Shown here piece after piece: positions 8,252 to 16,630 of a DNA stretch of 64,000 nucleotides (positions within the stretch are counted from its first letter, which is position 1; every line of letters starts with the position of its first letter). Below the pieces are notes generated by a model. The model searched no databases, was not told where the DNA came from, and saw nothing but the letters and a program-made list of their open reading frames with translations. The position numbers and the translations under genes were made by a program. Source of the DNA: Kitasatospora phosalacinea (GTDB lineage Bacteria; Actinomycetota; Actinomycetes; Streptomycetales; Streptomycetaceae); NCBI RefSeq assembly GCF_000716545.1, contig NZ_JNWZ01000030.1:1-64000 (forward strand). Reading direction: 5' to 3'.

Positions 8252-9000
8252 GCAATGAGGCGATCAGGGTGAGCGCGCACGGCCCGCAGGGCCCGCAGGA
8301 CGACGGGCGGCCCGGGGTGGACGAGCCGCAGCCCGGACAGCAGCCCGAGCGGGACGCCTCGAAGGAGGCCGCCGAGACGGTGCTCAAGGCCTTCGGCGGC
8401 GTGCGCGGCATGGTCGACATGACGCTGCCCGGCCTGGTGTACATCGTCGCGTTCAACATCACCCACGAGGTGCCGGCCGCCGCCTGGTCGGCGCTGGCGC
8501 TGTGCGCGGTGTTCGTGGTGGTCCGGCTGGCCCGCCGGGAGACCATCCAGCACGCCTTCTCCGGCGTGTTCGGCGTGGCGATCGGTGCCTGGGTCTCGAT
8601 GAAGACCGGCAAGGCCGAGGACTTCTACCTGCCCGGCCTGCTGTGGAACGTCGGCTACTGCCTGGCGCTGGCGGTCTCCGCCCTGGCCCGCTGGCCGATG
8701 ATCGGCGTGATGCTCGGCCCGATCACCGGCGAGATGTTCACCTGGCGCAAGCAGAACCCCGGCCGGCTGGCCGCCTACACCAAGGCGACCTGGGCCTGGG
8801 TGCTGATCATGGGCCTGAAGCCGCTGATCCTGTTCCCGCTGTGGGCCGCCGGGCAGATCAACCTGCTGGGCTGGCTGAAGGTCGCGCTCGGCATCCCGCC
8901 GCTGCTGCTGGCGATGTACGTGACCTGGCGGATCCTGCTGACCGCGCCGCCGCCGATCAAGGCGGAGCTGGACGAGGCCGAGGAAGGGCCGGAGAAGTGA
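8248..9000 (+). CDS. DUF3159 family membrane protein
   Basis: A 250-residue integral membrane protein of the actinobacterial DUF3159 family. A charged, Gln/Pro-rich N-terminus of about 45 residues precedes six or so hydrophobic segments (for example LPGLVYIVAFNITHE, AWSALALCAVFVVVRLARR, PLLLAMYVTWRILL). The conserved-looking central motif around GEMFTWRKQNPGRLAAYTKA suggests a substrate or partner site. The GTG start at 8248 overlaps the OB-fold gene stop. Position between kdpDE and the trkA genes hints at ion homeostasis, but the family has no proven function. Confidence 0.8.
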   Translation: MSNEAIRVSAHGPQGPQDDGRPGVDEPQPGQQPERDASKEAAETVLKAFGGVRGMVDMTLPGLVYIVAFNITHEVPAAAWSALALCAVFVVVRLARRETIQHAFSGVFGVAIGAWVSMKTGKAEDFYLPGLLWNVGYCLALAVSALARWPMIGVMLGPITGEMFTWRKQNPGRLAAYTKATWAWVLIMGLKPLILFPLWAAGQINLLGWLKVALGIPPLLLAMYVTWRILLTAPPPIKAELDEAEEGPEK

Positions 9001-9001
9001 C

Positions 9002-9033
9002 GAAGGGCCCCGCGCGGTGCGCGGGGCCCTTCG
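9002..9033. terminator. Bidirectional terminator between DUF3159 gene and trkA pair
   Basis: A perfect hairpin (GAAGGGCCCCGCGC, short loop, GCGCGGGGCCCTTC) lies between two convergent genes and has runs usable in both directions. Confidence 0.8.
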
Positions 9034-9048
9034 CCTTCCCGGGACGGA

Positions 9049-9705
9049 TCAGCCGGCCAGCAGCGTCTCCAGCTCCTCCTCGCGCTCCTGGGCGGCGACG
9101 AACAGCAGCTCGTCGCCGGCCTCCAGGGTGTCGTTGCCACCGGGGACCAGCACCCGTCCCGCGCGGATGATGGTGACCAGCGCGGTGTCCACCGGCCAGG
9201 CGACGTCGCCGACCCGGGTGCCGACCAGGTCGGTGTCCGCGGCCAGGGTCAGTTCGACCAGGTTGGCGTTGCCCTGGGAGAAGCGCATCAGGCGGACCAG
9301 GTCGCCGACGCTCACCGCCTCCTCCACCAGCGCCGACATCAGGCGCGGGGTGGAGACCGCGACGTCCACGCCCCAGGACTCGTTGTACAGCCACTCGTTC
9401 TTCGGGTTGTTCACCCGGGCGACCACCCGCGGCACGCCGTACTCGGTCTTGGCGAGCAGCGACACCACCAGGTTGACCTTGTCGTCGCCGGTGGCGGCGA
9501 TCACCACGTGGCAGCGCTGCAGCGCGGCCTCGTCCAGCGAGGTGATCTCGCAGGCGTCGGCGAGCAGCCACTCGGCGAGCGGGACGCGCTCCACCGAGAT
9601 GGAGTTCGGGTTCTTGTCGATCAGCAGGACCTCGTGGCCGTTCTCCAGGAGCTCCCCGGCGATGGAACGGCCGACGGCTCCGGCTCCGGCGATGGCGACG
9701 CGCAT
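9049..9705 (-). CDS. TrkA family (RCK) potassium channel/transport regulator 2
   Basis: A 218-residue cytosolic RCK protein. The Rossmann NAD(H)-binding domain starts at residue 1 with the GAGAVG dinucleotide motif (residues 7-12) and the acidic end of strand 2 in LLIDKNP. The TrkA-C (RCK_C) domain is at about 140-218 (NLVELTLAADTDLVGTRVGD). Such proteins gate K+ channels or TrkH/KtrB-type transporters, and RCK_C domains can bind cyclic di-AMP. The ATG start overlaps the stop of the upstream trkA by one base (TGATG). No membrane subunit lies beside it. Confidence 0.9.
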   Translation of the reverse strand: MRVAIAGAGAVGRSIAGELLENGHEVLLIDKNPNSISVERVPLAEWLLADACEITSLDEAALQRCHVVIAATGDDKVNLVVSLLAKTEYGVPRVVARVNNPKNEWLYNESWGVDVAVSTPRLMSALVEEAVSVGDLVRLMRFSQGNANLVELTLAADTDLVGTRVGDVAWPVDTALVTIIRAGRVLVPGGNDTLEAGDELLFVAAQEREEELETLLAG

Positions 9706-10373
9706 CAGTGACCAGCCTCCTCGGGGGCCTTCGCGAACGCCGCCTCGACCGCGGTCAGTTCGTTGCGGCGCAGCATCACGTGTACCAGGTCGCCCTCCTG
9801 GACCACCATCTGCGGGGTGGGCAGCGTGCCCTCGCCGACCCGGGTGACGAACGCCACCCGGACGCCGGCGGCCTCCTCCAGCTCGGAGAGCCGGTGGCCG
9901 ATCCAGGACGGGGCGAACGCGACCTCGGCGAGCTGGACGGAGCCCGAGGGGTCCTGCCAGACCGGCTCGGCGCCGCTGGGCAGCAGCCGGCGCAGCATCT
10001 GGTCGGCGGTCCAGCGGACGGTGGCGACGGTCGGGATGCCCAGGCGCTGGTAGACCTCGGCGCGGCGCGGGTCGTAGATGCGGGCCGCGACGTGCTCGAC
10101 GCCGAAGTTCTCGCGGGCCACCCGGGCCGCGATGATGTTCGAGTTGTCACCGCTGGAGACGGCGGCGAAGGCGCCCGCCTCCTCGATGCCGGCCTCCTTC
10201 AGGGTGTCCTGGTCGAAGCCGACGCCGGTGACCCGGCGGCCGTTGAAGCCCGCGCCGAGCCGGCGGAAGGCGGTCGGGTCCTGGTCGATGACCGCGACCG
10301 AATGGCCTTGTTTCTCGAGCGTTCTGGCGAGGGCGGAGCCTACGCGTCCGCAGCCCATGATGACGATGTGCAC
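9705..10373 (-). CDS. TrkA family (RCK) potassium channel/transport regulator 1
   Basis: A 222-residue paralogue of the next gene, with Rossmann motif GCGRVG at residues 7-12, VAVIDQDP at the end of strand 2, and an RCK_C domain at about 135-215 (VQLAEVAFAPSWIGHRLSEL). GTG start at 10373 behind a GAGGTAGG ribosome site. First gene of a two-gene operon, divergent from the KimA-like transporter. Two different RCK subunits side by side suggest a hetero-assembled gating ring; this is inference. Confidence 0.9.
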   Translation of the reverse strand: MHIVIMGCGRVGSALARTLEKQGHSVAVIDQDPTAFRRLGAGFNGRRVTGVGFDQDTLKEAGIEEAGAFAAVSSGDNSNIIAARVARENFGVEHVAARIYDPRRAEVYQRLGIPTVATVRWTADQMLRRLLPSGAEPVWQDPSGSVQLAEVAFAPSWIGHRLSELEEAAGVRVAFVTRVGEGTLPTPQMVVQEGDLVHVMLRRNELTAVEAAFAKAPEEAGH

Positions 10374-10598
10374 GCGCCTACCTCACCCGGTCCGTTGGGG
10401 TCGTGACCTGCGTAAACATCGTTCATCGTCCTTCCGTGCGCCCGATTGCGGGGGCGAGTGGGCGGTCGCGCCTGTGATCCGACGCGAGGGGCAATTCGGT
10501 GTTGCCCGCGATTCCTTCTGCCGACACGCTAGCCGGTCCACCGAACACAGTCGCGACCAAGGTGGCCCCGCGAGGCATCCGGTGCCACCGGGAGCCCT

Positions 10599-10618
10599 TA
10601 CGATCCCTTGTTGTGCCT
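10599..10618 (+). promoter_or_regulatory. Possible -10 box of the KimA-like gene
   Basis: TACGAT at 10599-10604 lies 8 bases before a GTG (10613) and 14 before the ATG (10619), so the mRNA could start at or just before the start codon (leaderless). No convincing -35 hexamer is seen 17-18 bases upstream. No ydaO-type riboswitch is present in the 230-base gap. Confidence 0.35.
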
Positions 10619-12679
10619 ATGCCTGCTGACCTACCGAAACGCATCCTGATCGGGCGTGCGCTGCGCAGCGACAAGCTGGGGGAGACGCTGCTCCCCAAGC
10701 GGATCGCGCTGCCGGTGTTCGCCTCGGACGCGCTCTCCTCCGTCGCGTACGCGCCCGAGGAGATCCTGCTGACGCTGTCGCTGGCCGGCGCCTCGGCCAT
10801 CCACTTCTCGTGGCAGATCGGCGTCGTCGTCGCCATCGTGATGCTCGCGGTGGTCGCCTCCTACCGGCAGAACGTGCACGCCTACCCCAGCGGCGGCGGC
10901 GACTACGAGGTCGCCACCGTCAACCACGGGCCGAACTCCGGCCTGGTGGTGGCGAGCGCGCTGATGGTCGACTACATCCTCACCGTGGCGGTGTCCACCA
11001 CCTCGGGCGTCGCCAACGTGGTCTCGGCGGTGCCCGCGCTGCGCGGGCACGAGATGGCGCTGTCGGTGTTCCTGGTCATCGTGCTGATGGGCATGAACCT
11101 GCGCGGCGTGCGCGAGTCCGGCTCGGCGTTCGCCGTGCCGACGTACGCCTTCATGGTGGGCGTCATCGGCATGGTCCTCTACGGCCTGGTGCGGCACTTC
11201 GGGTTCGGGGCCGCGCTGCCCGCGGAGAGCTCCGCGTACCACCTGGAGGCGACGCCGGGCAACGGCTCGCTGGCCGGGTTCGCGCTGGTGTTCCTGCTGC
11301 TGAAGGCGTTCTCCTCGGGCTGTGCGGCGCTGACCGGCGTGGAGGCGATCTCCAACGGCGTGCCGGCCTTCCGCAAGCCGAAGAGCAAGAACGCGGCGAC
11401 CACGCTGCTGATGATGGCCACCATCGCCGTGACGATGTTCATGGGCATCATCTACCTGGCCCACCTGACCGGCACGCAGATGGCCGAGAACCCGACCGAG
11501 CAGCTGATCGGCGCGCCGGAGAACTACCACCAGAAGACCGCGCTGGCGCAGATCTCCGAGGCGGTGTTCTCGAACTTCACGCCCGGCTTCTACTTCATCG
11601 CGGGCGTCACCGGCCTGATCCTGGTGCTGGCCGCGAACACCGCCTTCAACGGCTTCCCGGTGCTCGGCGCGATCCTCGCCCAGGACCGCTACCTGCCGCG
11701 GCAGCTGCACACCCGCGGCGACCGGCTGGCGTACTCCAACGGCATCATCCTGCTGGCCGGCGCGGCGATCCTGTTCATCGTCGCGTTCGGGGCCGACCCG
11801 AACCGGCTGATCCAGCTGTACATCGTCGGCGTCTTCGTGGCGTTCAACATGAGCCAGTCCGGCATGATCCGGCACTGGACCAGGCTGCTGCGCACCGAGA
11901 CCGACCCGAAGAAGCGCGCCCACATGCAGCGCAGCCGGGCGATCAACACCTTCGGCCTGGTGATGACCATGGCCGTGCTGATCGTGGTGCTCGCCACCAA
12001 GATCAGCCACGCCTGGATCGCCATCGCCACGATGGTCGTGCTGTTCGTCGTGATGAAGGCGATCCGCCGCCACTACGACCGGGTCAGCGCCGAGCTCAAG
12101 GCCGCCGAGGAGCCCGACGACGCCACCCCGCCGACCCGGGTGCACGCCATCGTGCTGGTCTCCAAGCTGCACAAGCCCGCGCTGCGCGCCCTCGCGTACG
12201 CCCGCCTGGCCCGGGCCCAGACCCTGGAGGCCGTCACCGTCAACGTCGACCCGGCGGACACCGCGGCGCTCCGGCAGGACTGGGAGGAGCGCGGCATCGA
12301 CGTGCCGCTGAAGGTCCTCGACTCGCCGTACCGCGAGGTCACCGGGCCGGTGCTGGACTACGTCAAGAACCTGCGCCGCTCCAGCCCGCGCGACGTGGTC
12401 GCGGTCTACATCCCCGAGTACGTGGTCGGCCACTGGTACGAGCACCTGCTGCACAACCAGAGCGCGCTGCGGCTCAAGGGGCGGCTGCTGTTCAAGCCCG
12501 GCGTGATGGTGACTTCCGTACCCTGGCAGTTGGAGTCCTCCGAGCGGCGCAAGGCGCCCAAGGCGTGGTCCGCGCCCGGTGCGGTGCGCCGCGGCGAGCC
12601 GCGCCGGCGGCCGACCCCGAGCGGACCGCCGTCCGGCGGATCGGGTCCGGCCGGGCCGGACGCCGCGCCGCGCGACTGA
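10619..12679 (+). CDS. KimA-like APC superfamily potassium:proton symporter
   Basis: A 686-residue transporter with about 12 membrane spans and a C-terminal cytosolic domain (about 495-650). It reads closest to the Bacillus KimA (YdaO) K+ uptake protein. Shared blocks include SDALSSVAYAPEEILL, YPSGGGDYEVATV near residue 89, MVDYILTVAVSTTSG, LLLKAFSSGCAALTGVEAIS, RYLPRQLHTRGDRLAYSNGI and the late HNQSALRLKGRLLF. KimA imports K+ with protons and is inhibited by cyclic di-AMP bound to its cytosolic domain. Automated annotation would likely say amino acid permease. The location opposite two RCK genes and near kdpDE supports potassium as substrate. Start: ATG 10619, or GTG 10613. Confidence 0.8.
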   Translation: MPADLPKRILIGRALRSDKLGETLLPKRIALPVFASDALSSVAYAPEEILLTLSLAGASAIHFSWQIGVVVAIVMLAVVASYRQNVHAYPSGGGDYEVATVNHGPNSGLVVASALMVDYILTVAVSTTSGVANVVSAVPALRGHEMALSVFLVIVLMGMNLRGVRESGSAFAVPTYAFMVGVIGMVLYGLVRHFGFGAALPAESSAYHLEATPGNGSLAGFALVFLLLKAFSSGCAALTGVEAISNGVPAFRKPKSKNAATTLLMMATIAVTMFMGIIYLAHLTGTQMAENPTEQLIGAPENYHQKTALAQISEAVFSNFTPGFYFIAGVTGLILVLAANTAFNGFPVLGAILAQDRYLPRQLHTRGDRLAYSNGIILLAGAAILFIVAFGADPNRLIQLYIVGVFVAFNMSQSGMIRHWTRLLRTETDPKKRAHMQRSRAINTFGLVMTMAVLIVVLATKISHAWIAIATMVVLFVVMKAIRRHYDRVSAELKAAEEPDDATPPTRVHAIVLVSKLHKPALRALAYARLARAQTLEAVTVNVDPADTAALRQDWEERGIDVPLKVLDSPYREVTGPVLDYVKNLRRSSPRDVVAVYIPEYVVGHWYEHLLHNQSALRLKGRLLFKPGVMVTSVPWQLESSERRKAPKAWSAPGAVRRGEPRRRPTPSGPPSGGSGPAGPDAAPRD

Positions 12680-12843
12680 GCGCCCGCGCGGTCCGTCCGG
12701 CCCCGCGCGGCCTTCACAATGGGCCCGTGGCGGATCGTTCCCGGTCCGCCGCGGGCCGCCGCGTCCGCCGCACGGCGCGCTCCACCCGTCCCACCCGCTC
12801 CACCGCTCGTGCCCCGCTGTCTCCCGTAAGGAAGCCACCCCCC

Positions 12844-14502
12844 GTGACCCGCAACAACCCGTCCCGCTCCTCCGGTCGCCAGGGCCGCCCCGGCCGCACG
12901 TCCGGCGCCAAGCCGGGGCAGGTCGCGCACCCGCGCTGGAGCAGCCGGCCCGCCCGGCCGGAGGCCACCGACCGGGAGGGCAACACCGCCCGCAGCCTGC
13001 CGCCGGTGCCCGGCGAGCAGCGCCCCGCGGAGCCCGCCCCCGGGCGGGCCGCCCGGAGCGCCCCGAAGGAGCGGGCCCCGAAGCCGGCGCAGGGCGCCCC
13101 GAAGGGCGCGGGCGCGAAGAAGCCCGCCCGGCAGGGGCGCAAGCCCGGGGCGGTGCGCGCGCCGAAGGCGCTGCGGCCCGCCCAGCCGGTGCTGCGGCAG
13201 CCGTCCGGCGACCCGCTGGTCGGCGAGCGCTACGAGGTCGAGGTCGGGCCGGTCGCGCACGGTGGGCACTGCGTGGCCCGGCACGAGGGCCGGGTGCTGT
13301 TCGTCCGGCACGCGCTGCCCGGCGAGCGGGTGGTCGCGCAGGTCACCGAGGGCACCACCACCTCGCGCTTCCTGCGGGCCGACGCGGTGGAGGTGCTGGA
13401 GGCCGCCAAGGACCGGATCGAGGCGCCCTGCCCGTTCTCCGGCCCCGGCAGGTGCGGCGGCTGCGACTGGCAGCACGTCACCCCCGGCGGACAGCGCAAG
13501 CTCAAGGCCGCCGTCCTCACCGAGCAGCTCGCCAAGCTGGCCGGCCTCACCCCCGAGGAGGCCCACTGGGACGGCTCGGTCGAACCGGTCGGCGGCAAGC
13601 TCCCCGCGGGCGAGGTGCCGGCCTGGCGCACCCGGGTCCAGTACGCGGTGGCCGAGGAAGGCGCGATCGGCCTGCGCAAGCACCGCTCGCACGACGTCCA
13701 GCCGATCGACCGCTGCCTGATCGCCGCGCCCGGCGTCACCGAGCTCGGCATCGAGTCGCGGGACTGGACCGGGGTGGCTTCGGTCGAGGCGATCGCCGCC
13801 TCGGGCTCCTCGGACCGGCAGGTGATCCTGCGGCCCCGGCCCGGCGAGCAGCTGCCGCTGGTCGAACTGGACCGCGAGACGTCCATCGCCCGGATCGACG
13901 AGCAGGACCTCTTCCACCGCGTCCACGGCCGCACCTTCGTCCGCGAGCGCGCCGTCGACCGCACCTGGCGGGTCTCCGAGGGCGGCTTCTGGCAGATCCA
14001 CCCCGAGGCCCCCGACACCCTGGTCGACGCCGTCCTCACCGGGCTCGACCCGCAGTGGGGCGAGAGCGCGCTCGACCTGTACTGCGGCGTCGGGCTGTTC
14101 GCGGGCGCGCTCGCCGAACGGGTCGGCGAGGAGGGCGCGGTGCTCGGCATCGAGTCCGGCAAGCAGGCCGTCAACGACGCCCGGCACAACCTGGCCGCGC
14201 TGGAGCACGTCCGGATCGAGTGCGACAAGGTCGAGACCCTGCTGCCCCGCACCGGCATCACCTCCACCGACCTGATCGTCCTCGACCCCCCGCGCGCCGG
14301 CGCCGGCCGCGACACCGTCGCCCACCTCAGCTCCCTGGAGGCCCGCCGCATCGCCTACGTCGCCTGCGACCCGGCCGCCCTCGCCCGCGACCTGGCCTTC
14401 TTCCGCGAGGGCGGCTACCGCCCGGTCTCGCTGCGGGCGTTCGACCTGTTCCCGATGACCCAGCACTTCGAGTGTGTGGCGATCCTGGAGCCGGCCGAGT
14501 AG
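12844..14502 (+). CDS. TrmA/RlmD-type class I SAM-dependent RNA methyltransferase
   Basis: A 552-residue enzyme expected to methylate C5 of uridine in tRNA or rRNA. Order: an Ala/Pro/Arg/Lys-rich disordered extension (about 1-120); a TRAM domain (about 122-180, EVGPVAHGGHCVARHEGRVL); an iron-sulfur-type cysteine cluster CPFSGPGRCGGC at about 196-207; the catalytic domain with SAM motif LDLYCGVGLFAG near 409, DPPRAGAGRD near 481; and the nucleophile region YVACDP near 507. The GTG start at 12844 follows GTAAGGAAG. The extension is unusual for the family and could aid RNA binding. Which base is modified cannot be told. Confidence 0.85.
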   Translation: MTRNNPSRSSGRQGRPGRTSGAKPGQVAHPRWSSRPARPEATDREGNTARSLPPVPGEQRPAEPAPGRAARSAPKERAPKPAQGAPKGAGAKKPARQGRKPGAVRAPKALRPAQPVLRQPSGDPLVGERYEVEVGPVAHGGHCVARHEGRVLFVRHALPGERVVAQVTEGTTTSRFLRADAVEVLEAAKDRIEAPCPFSGPGRCGGCDWQHVTPGGQRKLKAAVLTEQLAKLAGLTPEEAHWDGSVEPVGGKLPAGEVPAWRTRVQYAVAEEGAIGLRKHRSHDVQPIDRCLIAAPGVTELGIESRDWTGVASVEAIAASGSSDRQVILRPRPGEQLPLVELDRETSIARIDEQDLFHRVHGRTFVRERAVDRTWRVSEGGFWQIHPEAPDTLVDAVLTGLDPQWGESALDLYCGVGLFAGALAERVGEEGAVLGIESGKQAVNDARHNLAALEHVRIECDKVETLLPRTGITSTDLIVLDPPRAGAGRDTVAHLSSLEARRIAYVACDPAALARDLAFFREGGYRPVSLRAFDLFPMTQHFECVAILEPAE

Positions 14503-14517
14503 CAGCCGACGGGTGGT

Positions 14518-14552
14518 TCGTACGGGCGCGGAAGCCTTTCCGCGCCCGTACG
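14518..14552 (+). terminator. Terminator of the TRAM methyltransferase gene
   Basis: An inverted repeat with arms CGTACGGGCGCGGA and TTCCGCGCCCGTACG lies 15 bases after the stop codon. Confidence 0.8.
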
Positions 14553-14903
14553 GCGTTTCCCGGGGACGGCTCCGCTCAAGGGGATGGCGTGAAGATCCGG
14601 CAGGAGTAGCATCCTCGGAACGTGTGGGCATGGTGACGCTGCGTACATATCGTTCGCCATGCTCTCGTGCCCGGCGGCGGCGCGGAGCAGGGGGGTGAGC
14701 AGCAGCGCGAGGGCCCTGACTGGCTCGGGGGACCGCACCGGGCGCCTCGATCCGTAGGACGGGGCGATCGTCGTACCGGCGGGTGGGGCGGGGATCCGCC
14801 TGCGGCGCCGGGGCGTTGGCGGATCGAGACGGACGGCCGGTTTTCGCGGGGGCGCGGGCGGACATGGTGGGGGAGCGGGGAGCGGCCGGTTTGCGCCCTT
14901 GTT
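14553..14903. other. Intergenic stretch without a recognised gene
   Basis: About 350 bases between a terminator and the toxin-antitoxin operator. Reading frames here have no codon bias of their own. I see no RNA gene or repeat; it may hold an upstream promoter element. Confidence 0.5.
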
Positions 14904-14927
14904 GTGCTAGCACCTCGGCGCTAGCGT
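14904..14927 (+). promoter_or_regulatory. Two palindromes: likely autoregulatory operator of the RHH/Fic operon
   Basis: GTGCTAGCAC (14904-14913) and GCGCTAGCGT (14918-14927) share the core GCTAGC with centres 14 bp apart, ending 6 bases before the antitoxin start codon. Ribbon-helix-helix dimers bind such paired short palindromes side by side, so repression by the antitoxin itself is likely. TAGCGT could serve as a -10 box within the second half-site. Confidence 0.65.
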
Positions 14928-14933
14928 TGAAGG

Positions 14934-15170
14934 ATGGCCAAGAAGCAGCTGAACGTCAGGGTGGACGCGACCACCGCCGAGATGGCCCGCGAGCGGGCGG
15001 AGCAGCAGGGGATCAGCATGAACCAGTACATCGAACGGCTGGTGCAGCAGGACATGGGCGAGGCCGGACGCAACTTCGTGGACGCCGCGGCGCAGTTCAT
15101 GAAGGAGCACGAGGCGGTGTTCCTCGCCGAGTTCGGCTCGCCCAGCGAACTCCAGGACGTGCGCCGTTGA
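14934..15170 (+). CDS. Ribbon-helix-helix antitoxin
   Basis: A 78-residue protein. The N-terminal 45 residues form a ribbon-helix-helix DNA-binding unit: a basic beta strand KKQLNVRVD, helix A ATTAEMARERAEQQG, and helix B ISMNQYIERLVQQDM. The acidic, hydrophobic C-terminus (QFMKEHEAVFLAEFGSPSEL) is of the kind that folds onto a toxin. It overlaps the next gene by 4 bases (TTGA) and is preceded by paired palindromes it probably binds. Together with the Fic-like protein it forms a chromosomal toxin-antitoxin pair typical of streptomycetes. Confidence 0.85.
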   Translation: MAKKQLNVRVDATTAEMARERAEQQGISMNQYIERLVQQDMGEAGRNFVDAAAQFMKEHEAVFLAEFGSPSELQDVRR

Positions 15171-15580
15171 AACTTGAGGTCGACCTCTCGTGGCTGCTCA
15201 TGACCGCCGAGCAGTACACGCCCGGTGACCCGCAGGTCACCGACTACGGATCGCTGCTCGCGGCGATCACCAGGCACCAGGCCGAGATCTTCGACATCGC
15301 GGTCTACCCCGAGCCGCAGGACCGGGCGGCGGCGCTGATGCACCAGCTGATCCGGGTGCCCGCGCTGGAGCGCAACAACGAGCTGTTCGCCACCGCCGTG
15401 GCCTACGCGTACCTGGTGGCCAGCGGCTGCCGGGTGGCGACCACCGCGCGCGAGGTGCGCAGCCTGGCCCGGGCGATCCGGGAGGGCAAGCTCGGCATCA
15501 CCGGCGTGGCGGAGCGGCTGGCGATGTGGGTGGTCGACGAGTCGGAGGAGGAAGAGGTCGGCGACGACGGCGAGGAGTGA
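15167..15580 (+). CDS. Fic/Doc-like toxin with degenerate active site
   Basis: A 137-residue protein starting at TTG inside the antitoxin stop. The helical core resembles Doc toxins: AAALMHQLIRVPALERNNEL followed by FATAVAYAYLVASGCRV lines up with the Doc Fic region. In Doc the motif is HxFx(D/E)GNK; here the catalytic His position is Val (VPALERNN), Gly is Arg and the basic residue after Asn is replaced, while Glu and the first Asn remain. True Fic AMP- or phospho-transfer is therefore doubtful. Streptomycete relatives carry similar changes, as I recall. The very acidic C-terminus (ESEEEEVGDDGEE) is striking. Role in stress or as an inactive partner is unknown. Confidence 0.7.
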   Translation: MKLEVDLSWLLMTAEQYTPGDPQVTDYGSLLAAITRHQAEIFDIAVYPEPQDRAAALMHQLIRVPALERNNELFATAVAYAYLVASGCRVATTAREVRSLARAIREGKLGITGVAERLAMWVVDESEEEEVGDDGEE

Positions 15581-15709
15581 GCCGCCGCCGCGGGCCGCGT
15601 CAGGGGCCGGGAGAGCGACGAGGCGCCCGCGGGCGGGATACCCTCGACGTTCCCCCGGCCCCTGACGGTTCCCGGGCACCGAACGATCTGCGCCGAGGAT
15701 GCGAGCGAG

Positions 15710-16540
15710 TTGCTGCAGGACATCGAGCCCTACCTGGTCTGCCCGCACTGCGCCCGCCCGCTGGCGCTGGACGCCCGCACCCTGCGCTGCGCCGGCGGCC
15801 ACGGCTTCGACCAGGCCCGGCAGGGCTACGTGAGCCTGCTGGCGGGGGACGCCAAGGCCGGCACCGCCGACACCGCCGAGATGGTCGCGGCCCGCAGCGA
15901 CTTCCTGGCGGCCGGCCACTACGCCCCGCTGGAACGGGAGCTGGCCCGGGCCGCGGCGGGGACGCCGGCCCGGAGCGGGCTGGTCGCGGACCTCGGCGCG
16001 GGCACCGGCCACTACCTGGCCCGGGTGCTGGAGGCCCGGCCGGGTGCGGCGGGCGCGGCGCTGGACCTGTCCAAGTACGCGCTGCGCCGCGCCGCGAAGG
16101 CGCACCCGCGGATCGGCGCGGTGGTGTGCGACGCCTGGCGGCCGCTGCCGCTGCGGGACGCCGCCGCCGACGTGCTGCTGAACGTGTTCGCGCCGCGCAA
16201 CGGCCCCGAGATGCGGCGGGTGCTGCGCCCCGGCGGGCGGCTGCTGGTGGCCGCCCCGACCTCCCGCCACCTGCGGGAACTGGTGGGTGCGCTGGGCCTG
16301 CTGTCGGTGGACGAGGACAAGGACCGGCGGATCGGGCAGAAGCTCGGCCCGTGGTTCGCGCCGGTGGAGCGCACCGAGGTGGAGTTCGCGCTGCGGCTGT
16401 CGCGGGCGGACGCCGCCGCCGTGGTCGGCATGGGCCCGAGCGCCTGGCACACCGACCCGGCCGCGCTGGCCGCCGCGCTGGCGGCGCTGCCCGAGCCGGT
16501 GGAGGTCACCGGATCGGTGCTGGTCACCGCGTACGAGTGA
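15710..16540 (+). CDS. RlmA-type 23S rRNA (guanine-N1)-methyltransferase family protein
   Basis: A 276-residue enzyme. An N-terminal zinc-binding unit (Cys11, Cys14, Cys27, His31: CPHC, then CAGGH) is followed by the family motif GFDQARQGYVSLL and a Rossmann methyltransferase core (SAM motif VADLGAGTGHYL near residue 92; DVLLNVFAPRN near 158). This is the architecture of RlmA(I)/RlmA(II)/TlrB, which methylate G745 or G748 of 23S rRNA; the RlmA(II) type can give macrolide tolerance. It starts at TTG 15710 after a GAGGA site. Whether this is housekeeping or a resistance enzyme cannot be told; no macrolide genes are nearby. Confidence 0.75.
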   Translation: MLQDIEPYLVCPHCARPLALDARTLRCAGGHGFDQARQGYVSLLAGDAKAGTADTAEMVAARSDFLAAGHYAPLERELARAAAGTPARSGLVADLGAGTGHYLARVLEARPGAAGAALDLSKYALRRAAKAHPRIGAVVCDAWRPLPLRDAAADVLLNVFAPRNGPEMRRVLRPGGRLLVAAPTSRHLRELVGALGLLSVDEDKDRRIGQKLGPWFAPVERTEVEFALRLSRADAAAVVGMGPSAWHTDPAALAAALAALPEPVEVTGSVLVTAYE

Positions 16541-16630
16541 ACGGCCCGGCGCGCCACCCCGGACGGTTGGGACTCGAAGGGGTGAAAGGGCGTCAGGAGA
16601 GACGTTTCTCCAGCTCAGGGCGGACCTAGA

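Noticed and set aside
10374..10612. A c-di-AMP riboswitch before the KimA-like gene, by analogy with Bacillus ydaO.
   Set aside because: None of the ydaO consensus blocks is present in this gap.
10810..14502. A 1230-codon open frame spanning the transporter and the methyltransferase.
   Set aside because: The first two thirds are the +2 frame of the KimA-like gene and look like an Arg/Gly-rich shadow; the real protein starts at GTG 12844.
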